NCBI RefSeq assembly: GCF_005860795.2
Contig: NZ_CP058350.1
Location: 408,001 to 472,000, forward strand
Length of the DNA stretch: 64,000 nt
Direction: 5' to 3'
Source: Peteryoungia desertarenae
GTDB taxonomy: Bacteria > Pseudomonadota > Alphaproteobacteria > Rhizobiales > Rhizobiaceae
Made by a program: the position numbers and the translations under genes. Positions 8,855 to 20,007 of the stretch are shown here, piece by piece (position 1 is the stretch's first letter; each line of letters opens with the position of its first letter). The notes under the pieces were generated by a model. It saw only the letters and a program-made list of their open reading frames with translations. It searched no databases and was not told where the DNA came from.

Positions 8855-9748
8855 TCAGGGATTGCAGTGAGGGCACAAAGCCGGATCGCCGAAACGCATA
8901 CCATCGCTTCGCGGCATAACGAGTTCATGGTCACAGCAAGCACATGAAGAAACTTCGTGACTGACCAGATGAGTGGGGCCACCGCACCACTCACAGGGAA
9001 GGCCGATCCGCGTGCCGGTAACGCCAAAGCCAGGAGTCCCGCAGGAGGGACACAGAGTGGCGATCCGGTCTGCAAACCTAGCGGCGAGCTTTTCCAGGAA
9101 ACGCATGCGTGTCGGGTTGCGGTCAGCGCGCATGTCGTTCATCACGATCACACGTTGGCTCCCGCTTGCCGTGAGCGCCCGTCCGAAAGCGCCTTCAAAC
9201 TCGACATGTGACCGGATACCCTTGCTCAGACCCGCAAGGATACCCGACCCGTCAACGGCACGCACCATCACCGCATGTTGAGGAAAGCCAAGCCGCGTCA
9301 GCTGATCCAACGCTTCTTCAAGTGTACTGGCCTCAAAACTTCCATAGGCTGGCGCTTCGTCGACCATATGTTCATGTATGACGATATTGCGATCGCGATC
9401 AACAAGAACCATCAACTCGGTACCGGCAGCCAGAAACGCAACGCGCGGATGCGGACCATAGGCACCTTCACTGGCAATTCCAATTGTCGCGCCGGTCTTG
9501 TCCATGGCCATGTTCGCCTTGGCGACCGCTGTTTCGAGAATGCCCTGACGACGGGGAACTTCTCCTGAGAAGGTTCCAAGAACATCCGTATCCAGATCTG
9601 CTGGTACAAAAACAGCGAGACCAAGTTTTGCCAACAGAGACGGCGCGATCGCCGCCTCCTTGCCATGCATCGTCGCAAGCACGGCGCGGCGACCTTGGTA
9701 GATCGCCGCGGCTTGATCAGGAAGATGAGATGGCGACGATTGTCGCAT
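8855..9748 (-). CDS. DUF6671-like protein with C-terminal zinc-ribbon cysteines, coupled to DabA
   Basis: A 297-residue protein I recognise only as resembling the uncharacterised DUF6671 group. The first 200 residues are a soluble alpha/beta-looking domain (for example RRAVLATMHGKEAAIAPSL, GIASEGAYGPHPRVAF). The last 80 residues hold cysteine pairs: CPSC, CEWC, CACC and a final CPHC, a likely double zinc ribbon. It has no signal peptide or membrane segment. Its ATG overlaps the dabA stop in a TAATG arrangement, so translation is coupled to the bicarbonate-uptake operon. That suggests a role in assembling or regulating the Dab complex, or in carbon handling, but the function is unknown. Confidence 0.75.
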   Translation of the reverse strand: MRQSSPSHLPDQAAAIYQGRRAVLATMHGKEAAIAPSLLAKLGLAVFVPADLDTDVLGTFSGEVPRRQGILETAVAKANMAMDKTGATIGIASEGAYGPHPRVAFLAAGTELMVLVDRDRNIVIHEHMVDEAPAYGSFEASTLEEALDQLTRLGFPQHAVMVRAVDGSGILAGLSKGIRSHVEFEGAFGRALTASGSQRVIVMNDMRADRNPTRMRFLEKLAARFADRIATLCPSCGTPGFGVTGTRIGLPCEWCGGPTHLVSHEVSSCACCDHELVMPRSDGMRFGDPALCPHCNP

Positions 9749-12171
9749 TATCCGGCAGCCCTTCTCGCCGGTTTGTCAGCCTTTTCAACTTCGACCTTCT
9801 GCCACTTCAGATCACCGCCGTAACGCCAGGCCATATTGCCCTGGTCATCCAAGGAGAAGAGATGAAGCCAGCCATTGTCAAAGAGTTCGCGAACGCCGGG
9901 ATGACGACGCAGGATATCCGTCATCGCCTCGCATGGCGCCTCGATCATCACCGACAGGCGAAGTGGTTCATGCATCAGCTTTTCGCCATCGTGAACCGAC
10001 TGCCAGGGTAGGCCCGCCCGCATGAGGCCGCCATTGCCTTCGAACACGCCAATACCACCCACAATGTTGTGAAGCAGCTTGTTGCCGGAACCAAACAGAG
10101 AAGGCGCAACAGCAGAGCCGTAATACTGGAGGCTAATCCAGCTTGCGACCACGACCGGTGCGGTCAGGATCAGTTCGAGGACCTTGAATTCCTGATCATT
10201 GCGCCAGACGTAATCATGAAGGAACGCCCGTCCCTCCAGCGAGAGGGCATTTGTCCGGTTTCTGGGCGCGGCAATGAACGCCTGACAACCCGCCAATGCC
10301 CATTCCGGACGGATTTCCGCCCAGTCACGGCTACGGTTCTCAACCGTTTGTCCGGTAGCACCCGGCAGCCTTTGAGCCCGTTCCAACCGTGACAGACGAC
10401 CCGCTGTCGCAAGCAACTGCTTCAGTTGAGCAAGCTCTTTCTGATGCCGCTCGACCGCAGCATCCTCCGAATAGAGGATCACAGCATCTGTGGTGGTGTC
10501 GTGCAGACCCGCCAGGAAAAGCGTGTCTTCCGGAACCGTAATTCCACGACCAATGAGACCCTTGCGGACATCGGCGTCATTCAAGAGACCCGCAAGCAGC
10601 CGCGCGTTGACTTCACCCGAGTAACCGCCGCATGCACCGCAATGAAGAGCACTGGCAAAGGGGTTGTTCACAACATTGGCGCCGTGACCTGCAAGAAGAA
10701 CAATCCGCGCAAAGCGTTCGGTAAGGGACATGGCCCGCAAGACGGTCTCGGCCATGTTGATCCGGTCATCCAAACCAACGGCTGTTGCAAAACTTGGTGC
10801 CGGCTCGGGCGCCTGCTTGGACTTCTTCAGACCAAGGCTGTCCTTCAGAAGCTTGGCGCCATAGACAGGGCCCATGGCTTCCACAAAGGCAAAGGATGAC
10901 ACAGCGGCCAGCTTGAACCGTCCCCACGCACGCGCTGCGCGGGCAGTGAAGCGCTTCAGGTTCTCGCTCTGACCGTCATCCTCGACCTGCGAACAGGTGA
11001 AGACACCCGGATTGAGGAGAACAGGTAGGCGACGCTCCACCACATCGGAACCGAAGCTGCGATGGGCTGCGCCAAGGCCGAAGAAGCCGGCAAACCCTAG
11101 GGTCTCAACGGAAGTGTCCGTCGTTTCGAGCGCCCGCCTGAAGACCTCGGAACGGACATCGATACAGAAAGCGGCCTGTACGGAAGGTCTTGCGTTGAGT
11201 GGCACGATCGTGGCGGTATCCTTGCGCTGCAACAACTGGCTGCTGAGCCGGCGTTGCGCAGCATATTCGGCAGCCGATTGCAGCAATCCGTCGATCACAA
11301 GCTCCGGACCCGGGACGATCGGCGCCCGGTGAGCGGCAAGAGACACCTTCCAGGCATCGCCGATCTTAATGGCGGTCTGTAGATAGAGGGCTTCCTCAAA
11401 AACCAGGCGCACGGCCAGGAGGTCACGAAGACAAAGGTCTGTTCGTCCGGCAAGCTCGGCATTCCAAAGATTGTGCCGAGCATATTGTGCCCAGCCACCA
11501 AGCGTCAGAAGCAGCTGATGGAAATAGGTGCCAGGATCGCTTCCGATCCCAAGCCGCAGAGCCACGCGTTCGATAGCTCCCTCTGCCGTTTCCGGCAGGT
11601 CAGCAACGAGAGCGCCAAACCCCTTCAATCCGGCAATTTCCGGCGTCAGATCATGCGTGGCAAAGGCGCGCCAAGCGCTGTAGAGCCCTTTATCCTTCGG
11701 CGCAGCCCAAAGGGCTTGCCCCTCGTCAAAATAGCCGCCACAAAAAGCGCCAACCCGGTCGGAAATCAAGCGGGGCCAGTCCTGCCCCGTCTGCTGAAGC
11801 GCGAGATCAGCAACTGTCGGCACACGTTCTGCCGGCTTTGAAACTGTCTTCGCCGCAGATTTCAAACCTTCCAGGTCGGGCGTTCCGCTGGCCTTGCTGG
11901 CTGTCAGTGCCGCCAGCAAGTCGGCATCAGTTATGCTCCCCTCGGCGATCTTCTCGGCGTACCAGCTTCTTGGCATAGCCAAGGAAATACCGGCGATCCG
12001 ACCGAGCCGCTCTGCGGTCTGGCTCAGCGATTCTCCGCTCTGCCCGAGGAAGGGGTTGACCGCAACCGTTGCCGTCAGGGGCCATACCGGAGGAATGGCT
12101 CTGATTGCCTGCTCGGCAGCCTTGGTCAATGCTTCGGCATGAATATTGTCTATCCGGGACTGATTTGACAT
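9748..12171 (-). CDS. dabA: Inorganic carbon transporter subunit DabA
   Basis: An 807-residue beta-carbonic-anhydrase-like subunit (formerly DUF2309/YbcC) of the DAB inorganic-carbon accumulation complex. It is thought to hydrate CO2 to bicarbonate vectorially at the inner membrane, coupled to ion flow through DabB. The expected zinc and active-site set is present: C336 and D338 in FCIDVRSE, H496 in [13 protein letters not shown] and C511 in HCGACGG. The H-to-C spacing of 15 matches the characterised Halothiobacillus protein as I recall it. The N-terminal [10 protein letters not shown] motif is also typical. It lies 5 bp downstream of dabB and overlaps the DUF6671-like gene by one base. Confidence 0.95.
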   Translation of the reverse strand: MSNQSRIDNIHAEALTKAAEQAIRAIPPVWPLTATVAVNPFLGQSGESLSQTAERLGRIAGISLAMPRSWYAEKIAEGSITDADLLAALTASKASGTPDLEGLKSAAKTVSKPAERVPTVADLALQQTGQDWPRLISDRVGAFCGGYFDEGQALWAAPKDKGLYSAWRAFATHDLTPEIAGLKGFGALVADLPETAEGAIERVALRLGIGSDPGTYFHQLLLTLGGWAQYARHNLWNAELAGRTDLCLRDLLAVRLVFEEALYLQTAIKIGDAWKVSLAAHRAPIVPGPELVIDGLLQSAAEYAAQRRLSSQLLQRKDTATIVPLNARPSVQAAFCIDVRSEVFRRALETTDTSVETLGFAGFFGLGAAHRSFGSDVVERRLPVLLNPGVFTCSQVEDDGQSENLKRFTARAARAWGRFKLAAVSSFAFVEAMGPVYGAKLLKDSLGLKKSKQAPEPAPSFATAVGLDDRINMAETVLRAMSLTERFARIVLLAGHGANVVNNPFASALHCGACGGYSGEVNARLLAGLLNDADVRKGLIGRGITVPEDTLFLAGLHDTTTDAVILYSEDAAVERHQKELAQLKQLLATAGRLSRLERAQRLPGATGQTVENRSRDWAEIRPEWALAGCQAFIAAPRNRTNALSLEGRAFLHDYVWRNDQEFKVLELILTAPVVVASWISLQYYGSAVAPSLFGSGNKLLHNIVGGIGVFEGNGGLMRAGLPWQSVHDGEKLMHEPLRLSVMIEAPCEAMTDILRRHPGVRELFDNGWLHLFSLDDQGNMAWRYGGDLKWQKVEVEKADKPARRAAG

Positions 12172-12176
12172 CGGAC

Positions 12177-13772
12177 TTACCTCTTCGCTGGGTTCATTGA
12201 CCGGGAAACGGACCAGCTCCCCAGCAGGCGATCAAACAGGGCATTCAAATAAAGGCCATTGGCCAGATGGACACGCAGGCCCGCTGCGGCAGGATGATAC
12301 GCCCAGAGCGGGAACATTGCCTGAGCAACAGCCACGACACCGAAGGTGAAGACTGCCAGTACCATCAAGGTCCACTCGAGGGAGGAAGGGTCAGGCGTTG
12401 CCGGCAGCGTCCCGTCCATCAGTTTGTAGGTTGCCCACTGCAGGCCAAAGTAGCCGGTTGCTGCAGCAGCGGAGTAGAGCGACGTGCGCCATGTCAGTGC
12501 CCATGGAGCAGCGTCGGCGAGCCCCTGCGCAATCAGATAGGCAACCCCAAAGATGAGGATCGCACCGAGAGCCAGTGCTTGCGGCGGCTTGTCCCAGAAG
12601 CCGAAGAGCAGGCCGACCACGGCATAGATCGCCAGTGCCAGCAGGAATGCGCGGCCAACCGCCCGACCATCGGGAATGGCCACCGGGCCCGGCTTGCGGA
12701 TCGAAGCCACGGTCTCAACCGCCGAACCGGAAGCAAGGAAGGCATGGGCCTTGTAAAGAGAGTGAGCGACGATGTGCAGGAGCGCAATCGGGAACAGGGC
12801 AAGGCCGCACTGCAGGATCATGAAACCCATCTGAGCGACAGTCGACCAGGCCAGCGATGTCTTCACTGCATTCTGGGTCAGCATTACCAGACCGCCGAAG
12901 ACGGCCGTAAAGCCACCGATCATGACCAGCACCGCCAGAATTCCAGGCGACAGGATCATCACATCCGCAAACCGGATCAGAAGGAAGCCCCCGGCATTGA
13001 CCACGCCAGCATGCAGCAGAGCCGAGACAGGGGTGGGGGCCTCCATGACTTCTGTCAGCCATCCATGGGTCGGAAACTGTGCCGACTTCAGCAGCGCGGC
13101 AAGCGCCAGAAAACCTGTGGCCCAGAGTGCCGCAGCGGGTGCCATTCCATCCCGTGCCTGCTCGATGATGGCACTGATATCGCCAGTGCCATAGGCAACG
13201 ACCAGCAGAATGGCAGCGATGGCCAGTGCTGCGTCACCGATGCGCGAGACAACAAACTTCTTCGAAGCGGCCCGTTGTGCCGCAACCCGCCCGGGATAGA
13301 AGAGCAGCAGACGATGCAGAAAGAGGCTTGTGCCGATCCAGGCCAGAACGAACTGTAGGATCGTTCCGGACAAGACAAGCAACATGACGACCGCGAGCGT
13401 CGCGCTCATCCAGCCCATGAAGGCGCCCTGTCGTGCTTCGCCGTCAAGATAGGTCGCGCTGAAACGCAGCACGACCCAGCCGATGAAGGCGACCAGGAGA
13501 AGCATTATGAGGCTGATCAGATCCAGTCGGATACCGAAGGTGAAATAGCCGATCCCGAACGGCGTCGTTGCACCGGCTCCATGCAGGACGAGAATGATCC
13601 CGGATCCAAGCGCTGCAACCATCGACAAGATGGCGGCCACATTGGTTGCCAACAAAAGGGAATGTGGACGCATACCAGGCGTCCGGATCGCAAGCACTGC
13701 GACCAGAGCCAGAACAAGGGGCGATATGAGAGGAACTGCGTATAACATAGGCTTCTCCAGCCGGAGGGACAC
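12177..13772 (-). CDS. dabB: DabB, NuoL/MrpA-like proton-translocating membrane subunit
   Basis: A 531-residue polytopic membrane protein of the complex I antiporter-like family, the partner of DabA. More than a dozen hydrophobic segments are visible. The conserved proton-channel helices contain [31 protein letters not shown] and the lysine- and histidine-bearing segment [21 protein letters not shown]. No other complex I genes are adjacent, which rules out a nuo cluster. It is the first gene of the dabB-dabA-DUF6671 operon, preceded by GGAG, and is transcribed divergently from a LysR regulator. Confidence 0.93.
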   Translation of the reverse strand: MSLRLEKPMLYAVPLISPLVLALVAVLAIRTPGMRPHSLLLATNVAAILSMVAALGSGIILVLHGAGATTPFGIGYFTFGIRLDLISLIMLLLVAFIGWVVLRFSATYLDGEARQGAFMGWMSATLAVVMLLVLSGTILQFVLAWIGTSLFLHRLLLFYPGRVAAQRAASKKFVVSRIGDAALAIAAILLVVAYGTGDISAIIEQARDGMAPAAALWATGFLALAALLKSAQFPTHGWLTEVMEAPTPVSALLHAGVVNAGGFLLIRFADVMILSPGILAVLVMIGGFTAVFGGLVMLTQNAVKTSLAWSTVAQMGFMILQCGLALFPIALLHIVAHSLYKAHAFLASGSAVETVASIRKPGPVAIPDGRAVGRAFLLALAIYAVVGLLFGFWDKPPQALALGAILIFGVAYLIAQGLADAAPWALTWRTSLYSAAAATGYFGLQWATYKLMDGTLPATPDPSSLEWTLMVLAVFTFGVVAVAQAMFPLWAYHPAAAGLRVHLANGLYLNALFDRLLGSWSVSRSMNPAKR

Positions 13773-13810
13773 TTCACGGCGGTGTTACCAAGAGTCATTC
13801 ACCAAGAAAA

Positions 13811-13848
13811 ATTCATTGTTTCTTCGAATTCGTTCTATTAAATAGAAC
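13811..13848 (+). promoter_or_regulatory. LysR-type operators between dabB and the divergent LysR gene
   Basis: Two symmetric T-N11-A sites lie in the 80-bp divergent region. ATTC-N11-GAAT is at 13811-13829. A perfect inverted repeat GTTCTATT-A-AATAGAAC is at 13832-13848. The second ends 4 bp before the LysR start codon, in the place of a ribosome-binding site, which suggests autorepression. The arrangement is typical for LysR regulators. That the adjacent LysR protein binds here is inference. Confidence 0.6.
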
Positions 13849-13852
13849 AACT

Positions 13853-14767
13853 ATGGCTGAACTGAACTACCATCATCTGCGCTATTTTCGAGCTGTCGCC
13901 CATGACGGCAATCTGACGCGCACGGCTGCCCGCCTCAACCTGTCGCAATCGGCGCTCTCCATTCAGATCAAGCAGCTGGAAGAACGTCTCGGTCACCCGC
14001 TGTTCGAAAGGCGTGGGCGACAGCTTTATCTCACCGAGGCGGGACGAATTGCCCTCGACCACGCAGACACGATCTTTGCCGCTGGCGAAGAACTCATGGA
14101 GACACTGCGGGAGACGGGACGAAGCCGCCGTGCCATTCGCATAGGTGCATTGGCTACCCTGTCACGGAACTTCCAGATGGAGTTTCTAAGACCTATTCTG
14201 GGTCGCGCCGATGTCGAATTGATCCTTCGTTCGGGCAGCACGGCGGAATTACTGGCGGCACTCGAAACGCTCAATCTCGACCTTGTCCTGTTGAATCAGG
14301 CACCTGCAACCGATGCCATGACGCCGTTTGTTGCCCAGCATCTTTATCAGCAAAGCGTTGGCCTTGTCGGCAAGCCAGGCCTGACGTCCTCAAAACTGCC
14401 CTTGTCGGAACTGCTGACGAGCCACCCGGTCATTTTGCCGACACTGGAAAGCAGCGTGCGAATACAGTTCGAAGCCCTGACCGAGAGGTTGGACATCGTC
14501 CCACAGATTGCCGCTGAAGTGGACGATATGGCCATGATGCGCCTTCTGGCGCGTGAAGGTATTGGTCTTGCAGTCATTCCGCCGATCGTCGTGAAAGGTG
14601 AACTTGAGGCTGGCGCGCTGGTCGAGTTCAATGAACTCCCTGGCATTGCAGAATCCTTCTACGCCGTGACCATAAAGCGGCGCTTCCCAAATCCTCTGAT
14701 CCGTCCACTCCTTGAAACAAGCCAGGCATCCCGTCGAGATGATGCAGCCAAAACCGTCGGCAGCTGA
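13853..14767 (+). CDS. LysR-family regulator divergent from the dab operon
   Basis: A 304-residue LysR-type regulator. The N-terminal winged helix-turn-helix reads NYHHLRYFRAVAHDGNLTRTAARLNLSQSALSIQIKQLE, and a periplasmic-binding-like effector domain follows from about residue 90. The ATG at 13853 has no clear ribosome-binding site because the inverted repeat at 13832-13848 occupies that position. The divergent placement makes it the probable regulator of dabBA and the DUF6671-like gene, analogous to CbbR-type control of carbon acquisition. The effector is unknown. Confidence 0.85.
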   Translation: MAELNYHHLRYFRAVAHDGNLTRTAARLNLSQSALSIQIKQLEERLGHPLFERRGRQLYLTEAGRIALDHADTIFAAGEELMETLRETGRSRRAIRIGALATLSRNFQMEFLRPILGRADVELILRSGSTAELLAALETLNLDLVLLNQAPATDAMTPFVAQHLYQQSVGLVGKPGLTSSKLPLSELLTSHPVILPTLESSVRIQFEALTERLDIVPQIAAEVDDMAMMRLLAREGIGLAVIPPIVVKGELEAGALVEFNELPGIAESFYAVTIKRRFPNPLIRPLLETSQASRRDDAAKTVGS

Positions 14768-14820
14768 ATAGCGTAGTGGAGCCATCAGCCGGGTGGTCGG
14801 GCGCAATCGAAGGAGTACCA

Positions 14821-15825
14821 GTGAAAAAGAGAATAGCCATCGTCGGAGCAGGAATCGCAGGCCTTGCTGTTGCACGCACGGTTCAGGACTTCGCAGACGT
14901 CGCGGTCTTCGAAAAAAGTCGCGGCCTTGGCGGTCGAATGGCCCAGAGGCGAAGAGAAGACTATGCTTTCGATCATGGAGCGCAGTATTTCTCAGTCCGC
15001 GGCAGGGATTTTGCGAAGGTCATCAATGATGCCGAGAAGGCGGGTGCCGTGGCGCGCTGGCCGTCATCGATATCGACTTTTCCGGCGCGTGATTTTGCTA
15101 TGGCTCAGTCATCTGCAGGACAGGATCGATATACCGGCGTGCCGGGCATGAGCAGTCTCGCAGCCTATCTTGCAACTGGCCTTGAGATCAGGCGTGAGTT
15201 CGAAGTGAGCACCTTGGAGCGTGGTGAGGCCGGGTGGCAGTTGCGGCCCCTGAATAAGGAAAAGACCGGGGTTGTCATCGGCCCGTTCGATTTTGTCGTG
15301 TGTGCAACACCAGCCCCGCAGGTGCTTCGCCTGATGCCCACCGACTTTTCCGGACAGGAAACGCTCGAAAGCGTGCGCATGAGTGGCTGCTTCACCTTGA
15401 TGATCGGCGATGTGGAAAGGCGTCGGTTGCCCTTTCAGGCTGCCCGGATCGACCATCCCATCCTGTCATGGGTAGCGGCAAATGATACCAAGCCAGGTCG
15501 CACCTCGACCTTGTCGCTCACGGTACACAGCCGCAACGACTGGGCAGAAGCCCATCTGGAAGCTGACCGTGATTGGATCAGACAAACCATGCTCGCAGCG
15601 CTTTCCGAGGTGCTCGGAATGGATTTCTCTGATGCGGCCTGGATCGACCTTCACCGCTGGCGATATGCGAATGTCGAAAATGCTGCGGGCAAGGACTATC
15701 TCTGGGACGAAAAGCTGAATCTGGCCGCTTGCGGTGACTGGTGCCTCGGCAATCGCGTTGAGGCCGCGTTTGATAGCGGGCGACAGTTGGGAGCGGCAAT
15801 TAGAAGATGGGCGGAAAGAGAATGA
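14821..15825 (+). CDS. FAD-dependent oxidoreductase, renalase-like
   Basis: An oxidoreductase of about 334 residues with an N-terminal dinucleotide-binding Rossmann motif (KRIAIVGAGIAGLAVART) and the second FAD contact EKSRGLGGRMAQRR. The pattern FDHGAQYFSVR follows, as in the COG3380/renalase-like amine oxidase group. The C-terminus contains the FAD-binding NLAACGDWCLGNRVEAAFDSG. I chose the GTG at 14821, which follows AAGGAGTACCA. An upstream in-frame ATG at 14776 would add 15 unconserved residues. The substrate is unknown. It overlaps the next gene by ATGA. Confidence 0.85.
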   Translation: MKKRIAIVGAGIAGLAVARTVQDFADVAVFEKSRGLGGRMAQRRREDYAFDHGAQYFSVRGRDFAKVINDAEKAGAVARWPSSISTFPARDFAMAQSSAGQDRYTGVPGMSSLAAYLATGLEIRREFEVSTLERGEAGWQLRPLNKEKTGVVIGPFDFVVCATPAPQVLRLMPTDFSGQETLESVRMSGCFTLMIGDVERRRLPFQAARIDHPILSWVAANDTKPGRTSTLSLTVHSRNDWAEAHLEADRDWIRQTMLAALSEVLGMDFSDAAWIDLHRWRYANVENAAGKDYLWDEKLNLAACGDWCLGNRVEAAFDSGRQLGAAIRRWAERE

Positions 15826-16256
15826 GCATGTATGGAGAAAAGCCACTGACGCTGACACTGACCTATCTCGGTGCAGTTCCCTTTCTGGCAGCCGCCCTGG
15901 CCACCCTCCTCAGCATCGGGGGTACCTTCCCTGCCCAGACCTTCCTCGCCTACGGAGCCGTGATTTCGGCATTCATGGCAGGAACAGCCTGGATGCAGGG
16001 GCAGGCCTTCTCTGTCCAGCCAAAACAGCTCTTGTTGCTGAGCAACGCAGCCGCGCTCATCGCCTTCAGCGCGCTGATTTCCCCTGCGCCTCTCAAGCTG
16101 TCGCTCGCCATGCAAGCCATCGCCTTTATCGCACTTCTCTACTGCGACTACCTGGTTGCAGGTCAGGGAAAACAACCGGCCTGGTATTTCGCGATGCGGC
16201 GCAACGTTACGATGATCGTGCTGGGAACCTATGCTGTAATGTTTGTCGCGGGCTAA
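15822..16256 (+). CDS. DUF3429-like small integral membrane protein
   Basis: A protein of about 144 residues with five hydrophobic helices (LTYLGAVPFLAAALATLL, FLAYGAVISAFMAGTAW, LLLLSNAAALIAFSALI, LSLAMQAIAFIALLYCDYLV, VTMIVLGTYAVMFVAG) and the pattern GTAWMQGQ, which fits the DUF3429 family. The ATG at 15822 overlaps the preceding stop as ATGA and follows GGAAAGAGA, so it is translationally coupled to the oxidoreductase. The function is unknown. Its 3-prime end overlaps pcaB by 4 bp on the opposite strand. Confidence 0.75.
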   Translation: MSMYGEKPLTLTLTYLGAVPFLAAALATLLSIGGTFPAQTFLAYGAVISAFMAGTAWMQGQAFSVQPKQLLLLSNAAALIAFSALISPAPLKLSLAMQAIAFIALLYCDYLVAGQGKQPAWYFAMRRNVTMIVLGTYAVMFVAG

Positions 16257-17311
16257 TGACCGGCGTCACCCATTGATTCGATTGACTGGGCAAGATCGAG
16301 CCCCAGCTTCAACGCGCCACCGCAGGCCACGACCATCTGCGGCAGGATCATCCATTCGAGCGTCCAAGCAGCACCGGAACGCTCCTGCTCATGAACGAGA
16401 GAATGATGCAAACCGGAGAGCTGAACAGCGTTGAATCTCGCCAGCGTCACCAGAACCTCAGCCTTTACCGGATTTCGTTTGTGCGGCATTGCAGATGACG
16501 CGCCACCTCCCGATAGGCGGACGCTGCCGTTGTCGGCCATCAACGCAATGTCCTGACCGAATTTTCCGAGACTGCCGGTTATCAAGGAAACCAGATGTCC
16601 AAGATCTGCAATCACGGTCCTCTGGCTATGCCATTGGGAATGGTCTGCCAGTTCGAGGCGACGCGCAACATCGGCTCGAATTTCCGCAGCTTTGTCGCCG
16701 AGTTTTTCGAGTGTCCCGACAGCGCCACCAAGTTGAAGTGGGAGCCCAGTTTCTCGAAAAGCCCTTAGCCGAGCATCGAGATCCGCAAGTGGATCCTGCC
16801 AGCTCGCGATCCGGTCACCTGCGAGGATCGGAAGGGCCGCCTGCATGCGCGTGCGCCCCATCAACTGTACATGCCCATGCCTTTGTTTCAGAGCGGCAAG
16901 CTCTGCGATGAGGTTCAATAGACGCTGGGCGATCAATGAGAGCGCCGGCTTCAGCCTTAACATCAACCCGGTATCGATAGCGTCCTGGCTCGTCGCTCCG
17001 AAATGAACATGGGGCGCGTGCTCACCCAGCGCCTCTCGCCATTGCCTGACCAGTTCGGGAATGACAACGCCATCCGACCCTATGGCCTGGCGGAGCAACA
17101 CCACGTCGGGCGCAAACCCTGAGGGCAGTCGGGCAATCGCATCCGCTGCTTCGTTCGGTATCAGTTCAAAGGCCGCCTGCGCCTGTGCCAGCGCCACTTC
17201 AAAAGCAAGCATGGCAGCAAGTTCCGCCTCGACAGTGAAAAGCTCATAAAGGCTTTCGTCGCCCAGGAGTCCTGCAAGCACAGGATGGTCAAACACACCA
17301 ACAGTCATCAA
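16253..17311 (-). CDS. pcaB: 3-carboxy-cis,cis-muconate cycloisomerase
   Basis: A 352-residue member of the fumarase/aspartase superfamily. It lactonises 3-carboxy-cis,cis-muconate to 4-carboxymuconolactone, the second step of protocatechuate catabolism. Visible hallmarks are VHFGATSQDAIDTGLMLRL in the conserved TSQD region and the superfamily signature GGASSAMPHKRNPVKAE. It is the last gene of the pcaDCHGB operon, 18 bp after pcaG. It is at the short end for the family (often 350-450 residues) but has all conserved regions. Confidence 0.95.
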   Translation of the reverse strand: MMTVGVFDHPVLAGLLGDESLYELFTVEAELAAMLAFEVALAQAQAAFELIPNEAADAIARLPSGFAPDVVLLRQAIGSDGVVIPELVRQWREALGEHAPHVHFGATSQDAIDTGLMLRLKPALSLIAQRLLNLIAELAALKQRHGHVQLMGRTRMQAALPILAGDRIASWQDPLADLDARLRAFRETGLPLQLGGAVGTLEKLGDKAAEIRADVARRLELADHSQWHSQRTVIADLGHLVSLITGSLGKFGQDIALMADNGSVRLSGGGASSAMPHKRNPVKAEVLVTLARFNAVQLSGLHHSLVHEQERSGAAWTLEWMILPQMVVACGGALKLGLDLAQSIESMGDAGH

Positions 17312-17329
17312 TCACCACAACAAGAGGGC

Positions 17330-17943
17330 TCAGAGATCAAAGAATATGGTCTCTTTATCACCCTGTAGATGGATATCGAAACGATAGTGGCCACCCTCAC
17401 CTGTAGCAATCAATGTTGGCAAACGTACCTTGTGCTCGACCTTCATCAGGATCGGATCTTCAGCGTTTGCAGCCTCCTCATCGGCAAAGTACATTCGCGT
17501 ATTCAGACCGAGATTGATGCCACGCGCTACGACCCAGAACGAGATATGGGGCGCCATCAGACGACCGTCATTGAAAGGCACTCGACCAGGCTTGATGGTT
17601 TCAAAACGGTATTCACCCGTTGTCAAATCGCAGGGACAACGACCCCAGCCGGTGAAATTAGGGTCCGCAGCTCCACGCATCTCCGACGGACTATTGTAAA
17701 GGCCGGCCGCATCTGCCTGCCAAGTCTCGATCAATGCATCCCGCAGCGGTGTTCCTGATCCGTCTATGACGCGCCCACTGATTGTGATCCGCTCTCCAGC
17801 GGTCTTGTCATTTACCATCGCTGTTCCGAGGTCGACCGGATAGACACCACTGATCTCGGCGAAGTTTGGGGTCAAACCGATATGAACATATGGCCCCGCG
17901 GTCTGAGACGCACTTTCTTTCAGATATCCGAGTGACTGAACCA

Positions 17944-17944
<1 letters not shown>
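17330..17944 (-). CDS. pcaG: Protocatechuate 3,4-dioxygenase alpha subunit
   Basis: A 204-residue alpha subunit of the intradiol ring-cleaving dioxygenase. It shows the beta-sandwich fold features ITISGRVIDGSGTPLRDALIETWQADAAG and PHISFWVVARGINLGLNTRMYF. As in other alpha subunits, the iron ligands are absent and are supplied by PcaH. Its start overlaps the pcaH stop by one base (TAATG-type), which suits fixed 1:1 subunit synthesis. The product of the complex is 3-carboxy-cis,cis-muconate. Confidence 0.96.
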
Positions 17945-19094
<1,150 letters not shown>

Positions 19095-19102
<8 letters not shown>

Positions 19103-19913
19103 GCGAGGCCTCCCCTGATATGGTTGAACTGATGAAAGCAGAGAGAACCTCGCTGAGGGCCTCAGGCTGCTCGACACAAGGAATGTGTCCTGCCGCCGAT
19201 ATGACTTCGAAGCGCGCCCCCGGTATGAGACCCGCCATTTCTCGCACAAGATCAGGCGGCGTGGACCCATCCTGATTTCCCACCACGCAGAGGACTGGCA
19301 CGCTGATCCGTTTTGCCGTTTCGGTAAAATCAGCATCTCGAATGGCTGCACACGTGCCCGTGTAGCCAGCTTCCGGCTGGCGAAGCATCATATTTCGATA
19401 ACCCGGATATGCCGCGTTTGCCTGGCTGCGAAATGATGGAGTGAACCAGCGCTCCATCACGGCATCCGCAATATCCTCCAGTCCGCCCTCTTCTATGGCC
19501 GCAATGCGGGCGTTCCACATGGCGTCGGTACCAATCTTGTGCGCCGTATCGCACAGGATCAGGGCATGGACGAGGTCAGGTCGGCGGGCAAAAAGACCTT
19601 GGGCAATCAACCCTCCGACGGACAAGCCAACAAGGATGGTACGCCGGACCTGCAGATGATCGAGAAGCCCGACAAGATCATCGACATGATCGTCAATCGT
19701 ATAGGGCGCATTTCCAACATCTGAGAGACCATGACCGCGCTTGTCATAAACCAGCAGCGGAAATGGCTGGTCGCCAGCCAGACGTACGATGACATCACGC
19801 CAGATACGAAAATCGGTCCCAAGCGAATTGATGAAGACGAGAATCGGATTGTCAGCAGCGCCGCCAATCACCTGATAATGCAGCGACACATCACCTACAC
19901 GTATGAATTGCAC
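19095..19913 (-). CDS. pcaD: 3-oxoadipate enol-lactonase
   Basis: A 272-residue alpha/beta hydrolase that opens 3-oxoadipate enol-lactone to 3-oxoadipate. The nucleophile elbow GLSVGG, the oxyanion region INSLGTDFRIW and the C-terminal histidine in ISAAGHIPCVEQPEAL are visible. It is the first gene of pcaDCHGB, the gene order known from rhizobia, and is divergent from pcaQ. Its promoter should include the PcaQ box at 19985-20000. Confidence 0.95.
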
Positions 19914-19984
19914 GATTTATTCCTCCACAAAATGATATTGCCGTGTCAGTTTGGTTAGGTAAAATGATGTTTTCCACCTCATCA

Positions 19985-20000
19985 TTAACCAATGGGTTAT
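19985..20000 (-). promoter_or_regulatory. PcaQ operator
   Basis: On the minus strand this reads ATAACC-N4-GGTTAA, an exact match to the PcaQ box described for Sinorhizobium/Agrobacterium pcaD promoters. It lies 72 bp upstream of the pcaD start and 8 bp before the pcaQ start, which fits activation of pcaD and autocontrol of pcaQ in the presence of 4-carboxymuconolactone. Confidence 0.85.
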
Positions 20001-20007
20001 GTGAATA

